Part shown: positions 23,151 through 34,084 of the stretch, one piece after another
How the letters are laid out: every line of letters begins with the position of its first letter
Position numbering within the stretch: the first letter of the stretch is position 1
Assembly (NCBI GenBank): GCA_022410635.1
Contig: JAJVDF010000509.1
Coordinates: forward strand, 526,358 to 590,357
Reading direction: 5' to 3'
Source: Tretioscincus oriximinensis
Lineage: Eukaryota; Chordata; Lepidosauria; Squamata; Gymnophthalmidae
DNA: 64,000 nucleotides
The notes under the pieces: model-generated
Told to the model about the DNA's origin: nothing
The model's input: only the letters and a program-made list of their open reading frames with translations
Database searches by the model: none
Position numbers and translations under genes: made by a program

Positions 23151-25988
23151 CACTTCCCAGGTATCTAGGACTGTGTTGTTATTATTACTATTACTATTAT
23201 CATTATTTGCTAGCATGCTATGCATTCCTTTTAAAAAGTGTTGAAACAACACAGACTTTGTGTGACATAATCCTGACAAAAGAAATTCAGCCCTAAGTCT
23301 TCTAGTTAGCTTAAACAGCAAAGAAAAACTATCTTAGCCTTTGTTCTGCTTGATGCAATTTTAGTTGTGGTGCCCAGAATTAGATTTTGTTTGTACAGCA
23401 TGGTGTTTAATGTCTCACACGTTAGCTTTTTAAACATTACCTTTCATCTAGGGGGTATTGATTTCAACAAGTACAAACACACTGTTACTGAATAGTCTGC
23501 CTANCAATTCTTGATGAAAAGAGGATGCCAGAATTCTCAACGAGAGCTGACAAAGTTGGAAATAATGCCTGCAGCTTGCCCCATCTCATGTTTTCTTTCA
23601 CTGCATTTCAAACTCCTCTTTCCTTTTGCTTTTAGTATGCAAGTGAGGTGATGACTGCCAAAGGGAATTCTTATTACAGAAGCCTGTATTTCAAAACTGA
23701 TTAAAAATAAATTCTCCATGCCCTTATGAAATTTATTCCATAGAGGGGCTTGTTTTCTATCAGTGTAAGTAAGAGGATCTGCTACCCAGTGGTTAACTTG
23801 ATTCACCTCAGCCTTACCTCAGTGGAGTTAAAACAAATCAGATCAGGTTTTCATTATATTGCATGTTTTAGACATTCTTATATGTTTTGTCAGGGACAAA
23901 TATAATGAGCACAGCCTTGGAAAGTTTTCTTGAGAGTAGCTTTGCTTGCCTGCCCAACACCCATTAAATAAATCACAAAGATCTTGGAATAGTTACACAG
24001 AAACCTATCTTTTTAGCGACTGGGTGACACATTCAGTATTTTGACTTCTTGTCCAATAGTAAAATAGTAAGGGACGTAACAAAATTTGCAAATTTTAGTT
24101 GCCATATGGGAATAGATCCTGGGTTTACTAGGAACCCAGGGAGAAAATGAAATCTGGCAGAATTTCCATGTGGAAATTTATTTCATCTGTTTTCATTTTA
24201 CATTGTCTGTCATGTTGTCTTATCAGTAAGTGAAAAAGAAAAGGGAAATTCTGCCATATGCATTCTATAAATTTCAATTTAGGTCTCAGGTGTCACACCT
24301 GCTTTGACTCTGCTATTCGTTGCGTCTCAGATAACAGATATAACTACTTGTTGCGTCCCTGCATTTCTGCCTTACGNGACTTAATTTACAGAAGCATTTG
24401 CAATAAAATTCACTAGCTTCTATACACATAATACACCCAGCATTTGATACATAGAAAGAGGCACCAATCTCTCTGGGAAACACACCGTATCAAGTTAATT
24501 AATTGGGGAGGGGGAAATCATGCTCTCTCTCCACTTTAACTGATGTGTTGCTATGCCTTAAAATTGACTACTGAGACATATTGCAAGGAGATCTACAGTC
24601 TGCTTCTCAAACCTTGCTTATCATCATTACGTTTTACCTCATTGATATATTTAGGTAATCCTTTAGAATTGCAGTGATTTGTAGTACAACTGATGAACCC
24701 ACACATAGTTATAGTGACCCTCCAAAAATTACAAGGAAGAATAGCAGATGGTGTACACCCCTTTTATCCCATGTGAGGGCACTAGTCTTCCAATATGTTC
24801 AGGAAAAAAATATTCTCCTTATCCCTTCCTTTCCCCTTGAACAAGTGTGTGTTATTTATTACAAAAATACTGGTTTCACATTAAATGTAGATGGAATGGC
24901 ACAATCTTACATGCATGGTACTTGACAGTATCATCACTACCACTGTTAAGCACGGAAGGACCAAGCTACTCACCATTGCAGCAAACTTACTAAATCTGAG
25001 ATCCGACTAGCAGAAGTGCTGATGGAGCCCCATCAGTTTCCAGGCGACTTAACTGCAATGGCAAATAGCAAAGGTTTAACATACTTTGCCTCCTCCTTGT
25101 CCAGCAGCAGTGGCAATAGTATTTCAAGTGTCAGGTGCACTTCAGCAGATGCCCTACGACTAAAACATGGTGACAAGCTTGTTGTAGTTCCAGGAGTTTA
25201 GCATCTCTGTCCTTTGGATCCGAGCAGATGTGATTATAACTGAGAGCTTGGCTATAGACAATGGATTAGGTTCCTTTTTCATTGTATGTTTCCCCTTTAC
25301 AATGGACACCATTCTTTTAAACCCATTCTCTAGGTGATGACTTTTCCAAATTGGATGGCGATTTCTTCCTACGAACTCTCCTCCCCCATTTTCAATCTAA
25401 AAGCTGTTCTGCCTTTGTCAGGCATGTTATACCTGATATAGGTTTTTTACTTTACTGTTAGGTAAGGCGGGAAAGTCTATTGGCACTGTGGCTACAAATT
25501 GTTAATTTTAAAGCAGGAAGAGGCAAAGTGAAAAAATGGAAGATTGCAAAGACCTTCCACTTTTTTAAAATAAGTGGAAAAAGGAGTATATATATTATGC
25601 TGCATTTTAGGCTACCATTTTCTTAGTTAACNTGTGCATAACTTGTGCCTGAATAAAGCCTTCCTTTGCTCAGTGTAAGGACTGGATTATTGCTGCTTGA
25701 ATCAAGACAATTTTGTCTTATTTTTGATACATTTTTGATATGACATATCCCAAAATGTTGTCCAGTGCCTAATAATCAGGAAATCCTTTTCTTCTGACCA
25801 ATGCCTCATCTACACATTGGAATATTTCAATAATGTATTTTGGATGTNCATGAAGAGAATTTTCAATCATATTTACAATAACCATTTTTTTTCTATTGAA
25901 AAAAGTTATCTTCCAATGGAAAACAGCAAACACAAACCACTCAGGCTTATTCAGTGAGACCAAATAAAAGACATGTGAACAAGGGCAT
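23151..25988. other. non-coding, no gene recognised
   Basis: An imperfect (ATT/ACT)n stretch lies at 23177-23205. The frames at 24674-24925 and 25016-25201 have no splice signals or motifs that I recognise. Confidence 0.4.
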
Positions 25989-26047
25989 GCTCGGTTCAAT
26001 GTTTTTTTTTGTTTTTTTTTTTTTGTTTGTTTTTGCTCGGTTCAATG
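25989..26047 (-). mobile_element. poly(A)-tail-only retro-insertion with 13-bp TSD
   Basis: A 33-nt T-rich insert with three isolated Gs (26002-26034) is flanked by perfect copies of GCTCGGTTCAATG at 25989-26001 and 26035-26047. A homopolymer-rich insert between perfect duplications is what target-primed reverse transcription leaves when only the tail of an RNA is copied. No element body remains. Confidence 0.75.
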
Positions 26048-26106
26048 TGAAGTTGCTCAAATACAAAATATTTCAACNGATCTGTGAACATGTACCAGAT
26101 TTTAAC

Positions 26107-26565
26107 ATATGAACATAGGAAGAACCCTGCTGTATCAGGCCACAGTCCATCTACCTCAGTGTTCTGTCTCACAGAGTGGCCCATCAATTGCACCTGCGCA
26201 ATCTGAAGCAGAAGAAGGTAAAATCTCGACTCCCTGTAAATGGTATTTTAGGAATACTACCTGTTGTTCCATCCTGGAGGCAGTACCAAGAAATTCATCC
26301 TAGAAACTATTTATACTTTTATCTTCTATAAACTTGTCTAGTCATGTCTTAAAGCTATCCAGCTTGCTGGCTACCATGAACACCTCTTCTGGAAGTAAAT
26401 TGCATAGGGTAACAAAAAGCTTTCCCTTGTGTGTCCCAAAGGGTAACAAAAAGCTTTCCCTTGTGTGTCCTAACTCTTTTGCCCATCAGTTTCAAGGAAT
26501 GCCCCCTGGATCTAGTGTTGTGTGTTAGTGTTGCATATTTCTACAACTACTACCTAGTCTGTCTT
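26107..26565 (-). mobile_element. CR1 3' fragment, diverged
   Basis: The + strand begins GAACATAGGAAGAACCCTGC, then CAGGCCACAGTCCATCTACC, the standard antisense CR1 3' UTR. It continues into remnants of the C-terminal ORF. It carries a 34-bp tandem duplication at 26406-26473. Confidence 0.85.
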
Positions 26566-26687
26566 ATGTGAGAAACTTAATATTTTTGAGCAAACTAAAG
26601 GAAGTTCTAATCTTCAAGTTTCTCTCTACCAACCTAGCTTCCAGTACTACTCAACCGCATTTGGGGTTATTGATTTACTTCTCAAAT

Positions 26688-26908
26688 AGGTGATGAAAGC
26701 AGTCAGCCTGAATGATTTTAAGAGAGTTGGACAAATGCATGGAGGATACATGTATCAACATGTACTGCCTTCAGGTTGTACAGACAGGGAGGATGCTGTC
26801 TATCTGCAGGAAGTCAAGAGCAGGTCAAGGTTTTGTCTTTGTCTCTATGAGTTATTGTGTGAGACAGGGTGTTGGGCTAGAGGGACTATAATCTGAGCCA
26901 CTAGGGTT
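26688..26908 (+). mobile_element. CR1 3' fragment, sense, diverged subfamily
   Basis: GTGATGAAAGCAGTCAGCCT, AATGATTTTAAGAGAGTTGG and ACAAATGCATGGAGGATACA recall the CR1 3' segment that encodes the end of ORF2. GTTGGGCTAGAGGGACTATA corresponds to the conserved GTTGGACTAGATGGGCC block. It abuts an antisense CR1 at 26914. Confidence 0.65.
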
Positions 26909-26913
26909 CCTTT

Positions 26914-27180
26914 TAAGAACATAAGAACATAAGAAGAGCCATACTGGATCAGGCCACAGCCCATCAAGTCCAGCATTCTGTTTCACACAGAGGCCCACCA
27001 GATGCACCTGGGTAGTCCAAACAGAGGAAGGCAAAATGTTCACCTGTTCATGACTCCCTGCAAATGGTATTTCAGGAGTCCTGCCTGTTGCTTCATCCCA
27101 GAGGCAACATTCAGACATCCATCCTAGTATCCATTTATACCCTTGGTGTCCATAAACCTGTCTAGTTCTGTCTTGAAAAT
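26914..27180 (-). mobile_element. CR1/L3-type LINE 3' fragment
   Basis: It opens with AAGAACATAAGAACATAAGA, the inverted 3' octamer tail, followed by AGAGCCATACTGGATCAGGC and the conserved 3' UTR to about 27180. Low divergence from the copies at 51.7 kb and 1-1.5 kb points to the same subfamily. Confidence 0.92.
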
Positions 27181-28240
27181 TTAGGTTCTTATAGAAAGTC
27201 ATTGTTGCCCCCATACATCATAACGACTGATTTCTTCTGAGCTTAGATATCTATATCTGGTACCTGGCTAGCAAATAACTATGGGGATCAGCATGTTGAC
27301 CACTCATTATTAATATTAAAAAACAGGGCAGCAGCTATATCCATGTATTGGCCTTATCTTATTCAGATATTTATGTATGAAGACATTCTTTTCCACTTAA
27401 CCCAATAAAATTATGGTATGTGCATAGCTATTCTGAACATAGTGTTTTGCATACTCCGTTCAAGATTTTTAACCCTTTTACAATATAACTTGCACATCAA
27501 ATGATCATTTTCTATAATGGAAACTCTGCTACATCCTCTGTTATTTCATTTGTAATAAGGTAAGCTATAAAAAGAACATTTTACACTGCCAAGTAACTAG
27601 CTAAATATGCAAAGTTAGTTAGTTTCTGGAAAAGATACGAAAAGAAAACAGAATGATTCATGGGCTTATGATTTACTGTGTATTCAATGTTAAATGGGAA
27701 AATATAAAGGGACTGGGCAAGAGAAGAATGGAAAAAATAGGTTTTATCCATCGGACAACTATGCATCAAAGAACTCCATCTCCACAGGTAAGCCTCTTGC
27801 TTTTAGATAACAAGTCCTAGAGAGCAAAGGCAGCTGATGCCTCTTGCTGTTTGTCCCACCATTCTCCCTGGAGGTTCTTAATGACAGGCTCTTAATGCAG
27901 GTTAGCAATCTTAAGGAGGTTACTGCTCTTTTCAATAAGTTACTTTGCCAGAGAGATAGAAATAGGGAAGTCCAAATCCGTCAGCTTGCCTATTATGTAA
28001 ATTCCAAATCTATTCTACTATTAAAAGGTAGAATAAATATTGATAGGTTCCTGTCTGATTTCTAGGGTTGATATTTTTAACATTTTAGTATCATTGGTTC
28101 ATTTAATATTAATGACATTAAGCTATTTAAGCCTTTGGCTGTCTCTATTTATGGGGGAGAGAGAGTACATGGTGAGACCTTCATATATCACCACCTCCAT
28201 TGGGCTTATAAATGGTCTATGGTATTTCTTATGCTCCTGC
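27181..28240. other. non-coding, no gene recognised
   Basis: AT-rich. No recognised repeat or exon. Confidence 0.4.
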
Positions 28241-28245
28241 TATGC

Positions 28246-28342
28246 TGTTTTATTTATTTATTTTATTTAAAGATTTTTACCCCGCCCTTCCCCCCGAAGG
28301 TGTCCAGGGCGGCTTACAAAAGTTAAAAATTCAGGTCGTCAC
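28246..28342 (-). mobile_element. L2 3' end fragment
   Basis: It nearly matches 15838-15930: TTTATTTAAAGATTTTTACC, CCGCCCTTCCCCCCGAAGG, TGTCCAGGGCGGCTTACAAA on the + strand. It is a severely 5'-truncated copy of the same L2 subfamily. Confidence 0.9.
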
Positions 28343-29041
28343 CTACAATGCAACAAGGTTATATGAGGTCACCCTATTAATTAAACTTATAGTCAGACTA
28401 TTTCATGCAAAATACTGGGCTGAATGAATCAATAGCTGGAATTGAAATTCCTGAAAAATATATTTTTATATATATTATTAATATGTACATTATATCCATA
28501 TAATATTTCGACAAAGAAACTAAGATCATGACAACCAGTCTCGTCACTTCATGGCAAACAGAGGATGGGTGGGAAATGAAAACAATGTCAAGTTTATTTT
28601 CTTGGGTTGAAAGATCACTGCGATTAAAAATTGTTTCCTGCTTGGAGGAAAGTCATAGCAAGCCTAGAGCATTAATTAAAAAGCAGAGACATCATACTCC
28701 CCCCAAAAAAACTATTTTTTTTTCCAACAGTGAGAGATGGACCATAAGGAACCCTAAGCACTTAAAAACTTGTTTTGGACCAAAAAGAGAACAAATCAGT
28801 CAATACTAAAGGGAATCAACCTTGACTGTCCATTGGAAGGACAAATACTGAAGCTCAAATACTTGGCCGCATATTGAAAAGATAGGAATCACTGGAAAAG
28901 ATCCTGACAGTGGGANATATTAAAGGCAAAAGGGGGAAAGGATGAGATAGATAGCATCATGGGGGCAAAAAACATGAGTTTAATCAGGTTTCAAGTGGCA
29001 GTGGAAGAAATGGGAACCTAGCATACTATAGTCCATGGGGT

Positions 29042-29150
29042 ATTTATTTAATATTTTTATACTGCCCTATACCCAAAAGTCTCAGGGCGGTTAACAATAA
29101 AATCACAATTCACACGTTAAAAACAGCCACATCTAAAACTAGGGAAGAGA
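29042..29150 (-). mobile_element. L2 3' end fragment, second subfamily
   Basis: On the minus strand AACCGCCCTGAGACTTTTGG followed by GTATAGGGCAGTATAAAAAT and an AAATAAATA tail. It differs from the 15.8 and 28.2 kb copies and is closer to the tail of the SINE at 31973. Confidence 0.75.
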
Positions 29151-31424
29151 CAGCAGTTTTCTCAGCCAGATGTGACTGAACAATAACCACCATTGTTTCA
29201 TTAATGTTCAAAAAANTAACATTAAATGAGTAGCACATCCATAAATACTTTCATTGTAAGTTTACAACTTACTGCACAATCAGAAATATTAAGATGTATT
29301 TTTTTCAGGTGTACTGAGGATAAGACAAACNGCTTTCAGTAGTATATGCACAAATAAACTCTCATGTTTATTGTTGCAATACAATTTACACAAGGCTGCC
29401 CATGAAAATTATCCAAAGATAACAGCTAGTACTGAATGGTTACATACAGTATGTATGGACTTTTCTGCATGGGCCTTTAATTCACTTCTGTTTCTCCATA
29501 TTATGTAAATGTGGATTAAGGATGCCCCAACACTATTGGAATAGCTCCATCTGCATTNGTTTAAGGGAGGTCTTAACCTGGATTGCTGAAACATCTGATG
29601 AATTGGGGCGATCTCTGGAACAGCATGGCTCTAGATCAGCCTATGTCATATGAATTACAATGCTGGATCCCAGTGGCTCTGGTGACTTGCGAACAAAAGA
29701 TCCTCTCACCTCAGGGACTCTTTGGCAGGTCAGACTGAGATCATTTTATTCTAGGTATATTGAAGTTTAAACGTATCTAGGACCCAATTGCCGTGAATTA
29801 ACCCCCATCTAGATTATCACGGGAATGACCATCCGTTCTTTAGTAAACCTTCTCTCAAAACGTGTAGAATAAACTTCTACCCGAGGTATGAAAAGTCCTA
29901 GCTAACTTTAGAAACCAAAGTAAATTTTAACATTTCTGTGTATTATTATGTCTGTAGATCTCATGTTTTTTAATTTTGTTTAAAATTTATTTTTATTATA
30001 CGTATTTTAATCTATGTTCCCTGAATAATGGCATATATATAATATTCATGACAAAGACCATTTCTTTCCACCACAAATTGCTTGACCCACATTTAATATG
30101 ACTACTTAAAACCTGAATCCACAAGCTATTTGTTACAGTTTAAAGGTGTAGACACCTTGGATATTTTTATTTTAACATGAAGTAATTTGTTTGGAGTGTA
30201 ATGTTAGTTATTTATTTGCGCCAAACAGACATTAATTACACACTACAATTTGGCCAGTATTAAGCATAAAGTTCCCATTTAAGTTTGTGTTGAGTAATTC
30301 TGATTGTAATACTGAATGTAGCCCAGGTGTTAATAAAAATATTCAGACAAGTAATTCTTGTATGAATTCATTTCATTGGTTATCTTTCCATTAGAGACAA
30401 TAAGATAATTTTCATTGATTTTAATATAAATGTATTTTATCTATCATCTGTGCATACAAGGAGTCAGTGAATAGTCTCTTTATAATGACATTTAGAGCTA
30501 ATATCTTCCACACACCCATTTTTTTCTTTATTACATGAGGAATTCAGGGAAGACTATGAAATTGCAATTTAAACATCATGATAAGAATGGATTAGTTGTG
30601 TTCAATTTTTAGCTCTTATTACAATTTATTGTCACAGGGCTAAGACTACTGCCTGTGTATTAAGTATGTTGGGCTTTACATTTGATAAGTCATTGTTAGG
30701 AGAAAGAATTTTGTGATAGCACAACCACAAGATTAATCCACTCTGATGACAGCCTTGCAAGTCTATCAGAAACAGAATAAGGTGTGAGATTTGCACATCC
30801 CATTGACAAGGACAGTGAAGGAAATGGGAAATAGAAGAAAATTAGTCTATTTGCATGACAACCTTACACTATAATCATATGGTTCCACACAAATCCTATA
30901 GTAATGGGCCATAAAGAAATGGCATAAGCAAAACACACCATTTAAAACTATCCATCAACCTTTCTAGACTTTACAGAGAGCATTGTGTATTGAATAAACA
31001 TTAATTGTAACCTTCCCAAATACATGGTAAACAAAGAATAGACACAGAAAATCTTTCAGGCCTTCATTTTNGAAGGAAGAAAAACAAATATTTTGGGGTT
31101 TGCACCAAATTTCAAATATAATTTAAAAAACAATAGTTCTATATACAGCTAAGGAGAATTTAGTTAAGTTATATGGTAGTGAAAAATCTATGATGCATTC
31201 ATTACAATTTTATGTTTATGAATGTACATTACAACTGATTTGTCACAAAAGATTCATCCACAATTACTATCAATAAATCAAATATATGGTAAGAGTGATC
31301 TTCTGATTTTGACATAAAGTATGCCACACAAATCAAAGAGATACAGATGGAACCTTATAATCAAAACACATTAGATTCCATGCATTGCTTGCACTGTCCT
31401 ACCATGCTTTTCTTCGATATTGGT
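29151..31424. other. AT-rich non-coding
   Basis: No gene. A+T is very high in 29930-30700. No repeat that I can name. Confidence 0.4.
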
Positions 31425-31680
31425 TCACAAGAAGGAGCCCTGCTAAATTGGGCCGGAGTTCATCTAGTCCAGCATTCTCACTCACACAGTGGCCCACCAA
31501 TTACATCTGGTGAACAGAAGAAGGCAAAAACTTCCAACTGTTCTCAACGCTCTGCAAATGGCATTTCAAGAATACTGCCTGTTGCTCCATCTCAGAGGCA
31601 GCATCAAGACATCCATCCTAGTAGCTGTTTATATCCTTGGCTTCCATGAATTTGTCTAATCCTGTCTTAAAGTTCCATCA
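31425..31680 (-). mobile_element. CR1 3' fragment, diverged
   Basis: CAAGAAGGAGCCCTGCTAAA, CATCTAGTCCAGCATTCTCA and GTGGCCCACCAATTACATCT are the antisense CR1 3' UTR. It ends near AATTTGTCTAATCCTGTCTT. Confidence 0.87.
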
Positions 31681-31972
31681 CTATTGTATGTGGAAACTGA
31701 CCAGTCATTCATCTAGACTTGCATCTATTTCATCCACTGGAATAAGAAGCAGGAACAATTGCCACTGAAAATTCCTATATTTAGTATAAAGTTCTTCTCT
31801 AAACCTTCCTACAACCATCTTGAACAACCTAAAGGATTATTTCAAGAGATCTAAAAGAAAAATAGATTTCTACTTTCATTTCTCTTCTGATTATACATCC
31901 ATCTTATTTGAAGAAGTGGATTGAAGCTGGATTCAAATTAAGATATAGAAATGTCATAAGGCATATGGAAGA

Positions 31973-32232
31973 GCCAGTTTGGTGTAATGGTTAGAGTGTG
32001 GGACTCTTATCTGGTAGTCTCCCGGTTCGATTTCCCACTCCTCCATGAAGCCAGCTGGGTGACCTTGGGCCAGTNACAGTTCTTTGANCTCTCTCAGCCC
32101 CACCTACTCCACAGGGTGTCTGTTGTGGAGAAAGCAACAAAAGCTATGTGCTCCACCCTATGGTAGGCCACCCTGAGACCTTCGGGTATGGGGCGGGATA
32201 TAAATACAAATAAATAAATACAAATAAATAAA
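31973..32232 (+). mobile_element. Sauria-headed SINE with L2-like 3' tail
   Basis: The head GCCAGTTTGGTGTAATGGTT, B box CCCGGTTCGATTTCCCACTC and body CTGGGTGACCTTGGGCCAGT are the Sauria SINE series. The 3' end reads GCCACCCTGAGACCTTCGGG, TATGGGGCGGGATATAAAT, then (AAAT)n. That end aligns with the L2 3' ends on the minus strand of this window (29042-29150 closest), not with the TTC-tailed SINE ends at 5.4 and 47.2 kb. Two Ns are present. Confidence 0.88.
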
Positions 32233-33140
32233 ATATCCCAATGTTTGTCCATTCTGAATTGGATAAGCACATTTGTTTTTGTATGCAGTTGAGTAATGGC
32301 TTTATTGTTATAAATTAGTACATTACACAAGCTTGTTTGTTTGCTTAGGCATTTGTTCATTGATTCATCCCACTATCCAGAGTACAACAATCTCAGAATA
32401 ATTTATGAAAAGTAGGGGAAAAAAAGTAAGTCATAACAAGAACTGAAAACATTAAAAACTTGGAAATCAAAATATAAAATTCAGATGAATTGAGGTTCAT
32501 TGAGAATGTCTTGGGTAGGTGAAACTGTTAGCAAATCAACTATAAGTGAATTTGCATTCTGGGATGACTGGTAGTGAATGAATACATTTTTCAGATATTG
32601 AAATCCTGAGCCATTTAGGATGTTCAAAGCTGAAGTGAACATTTCATATAATACCTTAAATAGCTAGGAAATTGAAAATTCAGGACAGCATAATTAGACA
32701 ATGGATTTTTAAGCATCTCTAGTAACAGAACTTTAATGATAAATTTAGATTAGTAGCTATCCTTTAAATGACATTAGGTTTACCATTGCATTTCTATGAA
32801 TAATTACTTGGAAATGTACTCCAGTGAAAAGAGCATTACATAAATATGCATACAATCATATGCCACTACAGTTTAAAGTATTTTAAAAACATATTGCTTA
32901 TTGGCTGAATTGGTCTGGTGTTTGGACTGATAGGGAGGTACAGCCGCTCTGCCATGGCCACAAGTTAGTAGCAAAGGCCACGAACCCTCCGCTCGGCAAA
33001 AGTAGAGGAGGTGCAGATGACGGTTTCAGCTAGCACCCACTACCTCCCTGCCCTGGCACCACAAGGCCTCCACATGGCATAAATGGAAGCCACACCAGCT
33101 TCCTTGCTCCCTCACCTCAAATGAGTGCAAACCAAGCACC
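32233..33140. other. non-coding, no gene recognised
   Basis: AT-rich to 32890, then G+C-rich into the foldback element. Confidence 0.4.
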
Positions 33141-33144
33141 CAGC

Positions 33145-33700
33145 TTACACTTTCTTTCCCCCCCTCCCTGTCACCCACATACAGGCTCCCCCTTCTCCTC
33201 CCCTCTTCCTCCCCCTTTCACCTACCTGTTAGGCCTCCATCCACAGTGACCGGCCAGGCGAAGTCAGTGACTGGCCAGATGAAGCCAGCACTGTTGAGTT
33301 TAACAAGGCAAAGGGCAGGGTGAAATGCAACCCTTTATAGTGCTCTAGATCTTGCCATCACTGCAATGTGGAAGCCAAATTGCAGGGCCTAGAGCACTTC
33401 CTCCATGCTGGGCATGTCAGTTCAGGCCTTGGGCATTCTAAGCACTACACTTCATCTTCCATGTGGCAGCAAATGCTGAGGCTAGAGCATCACAAAAGGC
33501 AGCCCTTTGCCTTGCCAGGAGCCTCAGCCAACTCAGTGACACTGGCTTTGCCTGACCAGTCACTGCAGATGGAGGCCAAACAGGTAAGGGAGAGAAGAAG
33601 AGGAAAAGAAGAAGATGGAATAGAAGGAAAAGATGTGTGTATGAAAGGAGGGGCAAGGGAGGGAGGAAGTGTTTGTGTGTCACTTTGAGAGTGGCACACC
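33145..33700. repeat. GC-rich foldback element
   Basis: The left segment ACCTGTTAGGCCTCCATCC, CAGTGACCGGCCAGGCGAAG reappears inverted at the right as ACCTGTTTGGCCTCCATCTG, CAGTGACTGGTCAGGCAAAG. A pyrimidine-rich block outside the left arm (about 33160-33230) is mirrored by a purine-rich block (33583-33665). Arms are roughly 100-150 nt with imperfect identity. Probably a foldback DNA transposon; exact ends unresolved. The 106- and 89-codon frames inside look incidental. Confidence 0.6.
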
Positions 33701-33815
33701 CACCCATCCCACCACGCCTAGAGTGTCCAGCCTTAGGTCAGGCATAATCTTCTAGTTCAAACATAAGCATGAATATCTGGTTGTTTGATAGTATTGTTTG
33801 CTGTCAAATCAGACC

Positions 33816-33885
33816 AATTTCCTTATTTGGTTTGTTATGGAATGGAATACATATTCCATTCCATAACAAACCAAATAAGGAAATT
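33816..33885. repeat. perfect 70-bp palindrome
   Basis: A 34-nt arm (starts AATTTCCTTATTTGG, ends TATGGAATGGAATA) is followed by a 2-nt centre and its exact complement. No mismatch over 34 bp implies recent origin or ongoing conversion. Confidence 0.93.
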
Positions 33886-33906
33886 CATCTTTTCCTTATA
33901 CTAGAG

Positions 33907-34073
33907 TAGGATTAGCAGGTAAACTCTGGGATAGAATTTACACCTGTAATGGCTATGGAAGAGAGGACTTTACACCAAGTGCAACTTCCAATGGGGAGGG
34001 GATCATGTTTTCAAACCTATTAAATATGTAAGCTTCTGTCCCAGATTTTATTTGATAACCCTTTGCTAGGGTG
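33907..34073. mobile_element. 170-bp hAT-type MITE, copy 1
   Basis: Ends TAGGATTAGCAGG and (inverted) AAGGGTTATCAAA lead into a shared inner block (left AACTCTGGGATAGAATTTAC, right inverted AATCTGGGACAGAAGCTTAC). Flanks TACTAGAG (33899-33906) and TGCTAGGG (34074-34081) agree at 6 of 8 positions, consistent with an aged 8-bp duplication. Confidence 0.7.
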
Positions 34074-34084
34074 CCATGATTGTC

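Noticed and set aside
31975..32045. tRNA gene at the head of the Sauria SINE
   Set aside because: Same reason: promoter boxes are present but it continues into the SINE body and recurs at other loci.
33368..33707. 106- and 89-codon frames on opposite strands
   Set aside because: Within the foldback element; purine-rich end gives a low-complexity tail.
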